Both the position numbers and the translations under genes were made by a program. A DNA stretch of 64,000 bases. Source: Branchiostoma floridae. Lineage: Eukaryota; Chordata; Leptocardii; Amphioxiformes; Branchiostomatidae. Position 1 is the first letter of the stretch, and each line of letters starts with the position of its first letter. The DNA is taken from contig NC_049993.1 in the NCBI RefSeq assembly GCF_000003815.2, positions 8,891,173-8,955,172 of the forward strand, given 5' to 3'. The notes beneath the pieces were generated by a model, which was given only the letters and a program-made list of their open reading frames with translations, did no database searches and was not told the origin of the DNA. Positions 62,694-64,000 of the stretch are shown piece by piece.

Positions 62694-64000
62694 CCATGCT
62701 GATTGGTCTAGCCTTGACTAGTCAGACCTAAAAGTTTGCATCATCTTAGGAAGTTGCATCTACCCCTCACGAAAGAATTATGCTTAGATTACATAGATTT
62801 GCATGAATAAAAGCCATCCTTACGTAATGTGCAAACCGGACTGACCTACAGAATGGGCAGTACTGTCGCCATACTTACATCAGTGCAAATCAAAAGATCC
62901 TCTAAAGTGGTGGTGTATGGATTGTGGATGTTGCCCCCCTCCCCATGCACAGTGTCATTATGTCGTTTGAGGTAACTTGTCGCCAAAGGCCAAACAAAGA
63001 TATCTTTTCTATCCAACTTCACTCAGGCAAGTTATAAGATCTTTCCATTGATGATTTGACTGATGATGTTCTAATCTCTTTGTGTGTAGTGTCCATTATC
63101 TGGGGCGGAACCCATGGGTTGTTTCAGATAACAAAAATAAAATCCCACTCAGTAATATGGGGGCGAGTAGGCACTTTTACAACCGCAGACCTGTAACATC
63201 ATCGCTCGCTAGACAGCGATATGTGTACACGTAGCGCATGCAGTTTATTCTCCACAAGGATTCTTGACAAAATACTGATAACGGTAACTTTAAAATCGTC
63301 CACATCACTTTTCAGAGAAAAGTACTCGATAGGATGTAATTCCCCATTATAGCCCGTAATATATTCTTCCAGATAAGGCCGAACGGCTTGCGGGTTCTGC
63401 CTAAACGGAGGGCAGTAGGGTCAAGACTGCGGTTTTTGATGTTGAACACAAGAAGCAATGGCTATAGAGCCAATTTGCCGCTTGGCGGACCAAGATAAGG
63501 TCCAAGACTGCGGTCTATACATCAGGACCTGCCCGGAGGGAAGAGAAAGCACTAAACATCGGCCTTGTTCTGGAGATTTGTACCTTCGGGGGGAGATTAA
63601 ACTGTTTGCCTGCGACGTTTACATCGGAAATCGTTTGTGTGTCAGAGGTAATCCTCAGTGAAATAATAGCTCTATATCTTTCCTATTATAGTCTCCAGAA
63701 ATCATCTCTAGTCTGTCTCTCCCATCCGCCCCTCCCCTGTAAAAGTTTCCTACATATCTCAGTAATGACAAATAATCAAATCTAACATTCATTGGCAAAC
63801 GAGCAAATGATAAAAATGATAAAAAAAGTGTTACCATCTCAAGTTCAACACAAAAGCGTTTACGGTGTCAAAAGTCTTGTTTACATGCCCACCAACAAGA
63901 TAACGACGACAGAAACTCTCCATAGGGAGCGGGGGTGGTAATGAGGGAGGGGTATAAACTTTTATGGATTCAAACTAGCGGTCCATAATGTTTTATTGAT

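Larger units (their letters stand above)
62344..64000 (+). other. Start of intron 4 of the IgSF gene and unresolved sequence
   Basis: After the partial exon copy the region is mostly AT-rich, and no further Ig domain was found. A GC-richer frame at 63458-63661 contains six cysteines and ends near a donor-like CAGAG then GTAATC that would leave phase 1. A convincing acceptor in front of it is lacking, so I do not call it an exon. The word CAAGACTGCGGT occurs twice about 80 bases apart (63423 and 63503). Confidence 0.45.

Overview
This is an animal genomic window, most likely from a lancelet (Branchiostoma). It has long AT-rich non-coding stretches, widely spaced short exons with GT/AG borders, many small DNA-transposon relics, a 100-base assembly gap, and two copies of a tRNA-derived SINE. 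The best SINE copy has a 3' part that I recall from amphioxus SINEs. The species call is inference, at about 0.75. Nothing in the window looks bacterial or viral, and there are no operons.

The one well-supported gene lies at the right end on the + strand. It is an immunoglobulin-superfamily (IgSF) surface or secreted protein, with exons at 50673-50757 (start codon and signal peptide), 59360-59704 (Ig 1), 61547-61834 (Ig 2) and 62047-62343 (Ig 3). All introns are phase 1 and each domain sits on one exon. The reading frame runs 330 codons without a break and continues past the window, so the 3' end is missing. Ig 1 lacks both disulfide cysteines but keeps the core Trp and the Asp-x-Gly-x-Tyr motif. 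This is the arrangement of the membrane-distal domains of HEPACAM, CD2/SLAM and CEACAM proteins. Ig 2 and Ig 3 are canonical. The end of the Ig 3 exon has been copied into the following intron, and that copy was later interrupted by an insertion with an AATG repeat. A promoter-like region with a possible non-coding exon at about 34793-35224 could be the 5' end of this gene, but that is conjecture.

At the left end, two + strand pieces look coding: a cysteine-rich exon candidate at 1254-1351 and a more convincing terminal exon at 18025-18384. The latter encodes a Cys/His-rich tail with eight consecutive histidines. They could belong to one gene that starts outside the window, because their phases are compatible, but no linking exon was found.

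Between these lie about 30 kb of non-coding DNA. It holds a 1.58 kb hAT-like element with an exact 8-bp target duplication and palindromic GC-rich arms, a PIF/Harbinger-like MITE, a TA-flanked MITE, two SINEs, and several local tandem duplications. It also holds an ~80-bp minisatellite whose units carry a POU octamer (ATTTGCAT), and GC-richer ORF-poor blocks that are candidates for cis-regulatory DNA.
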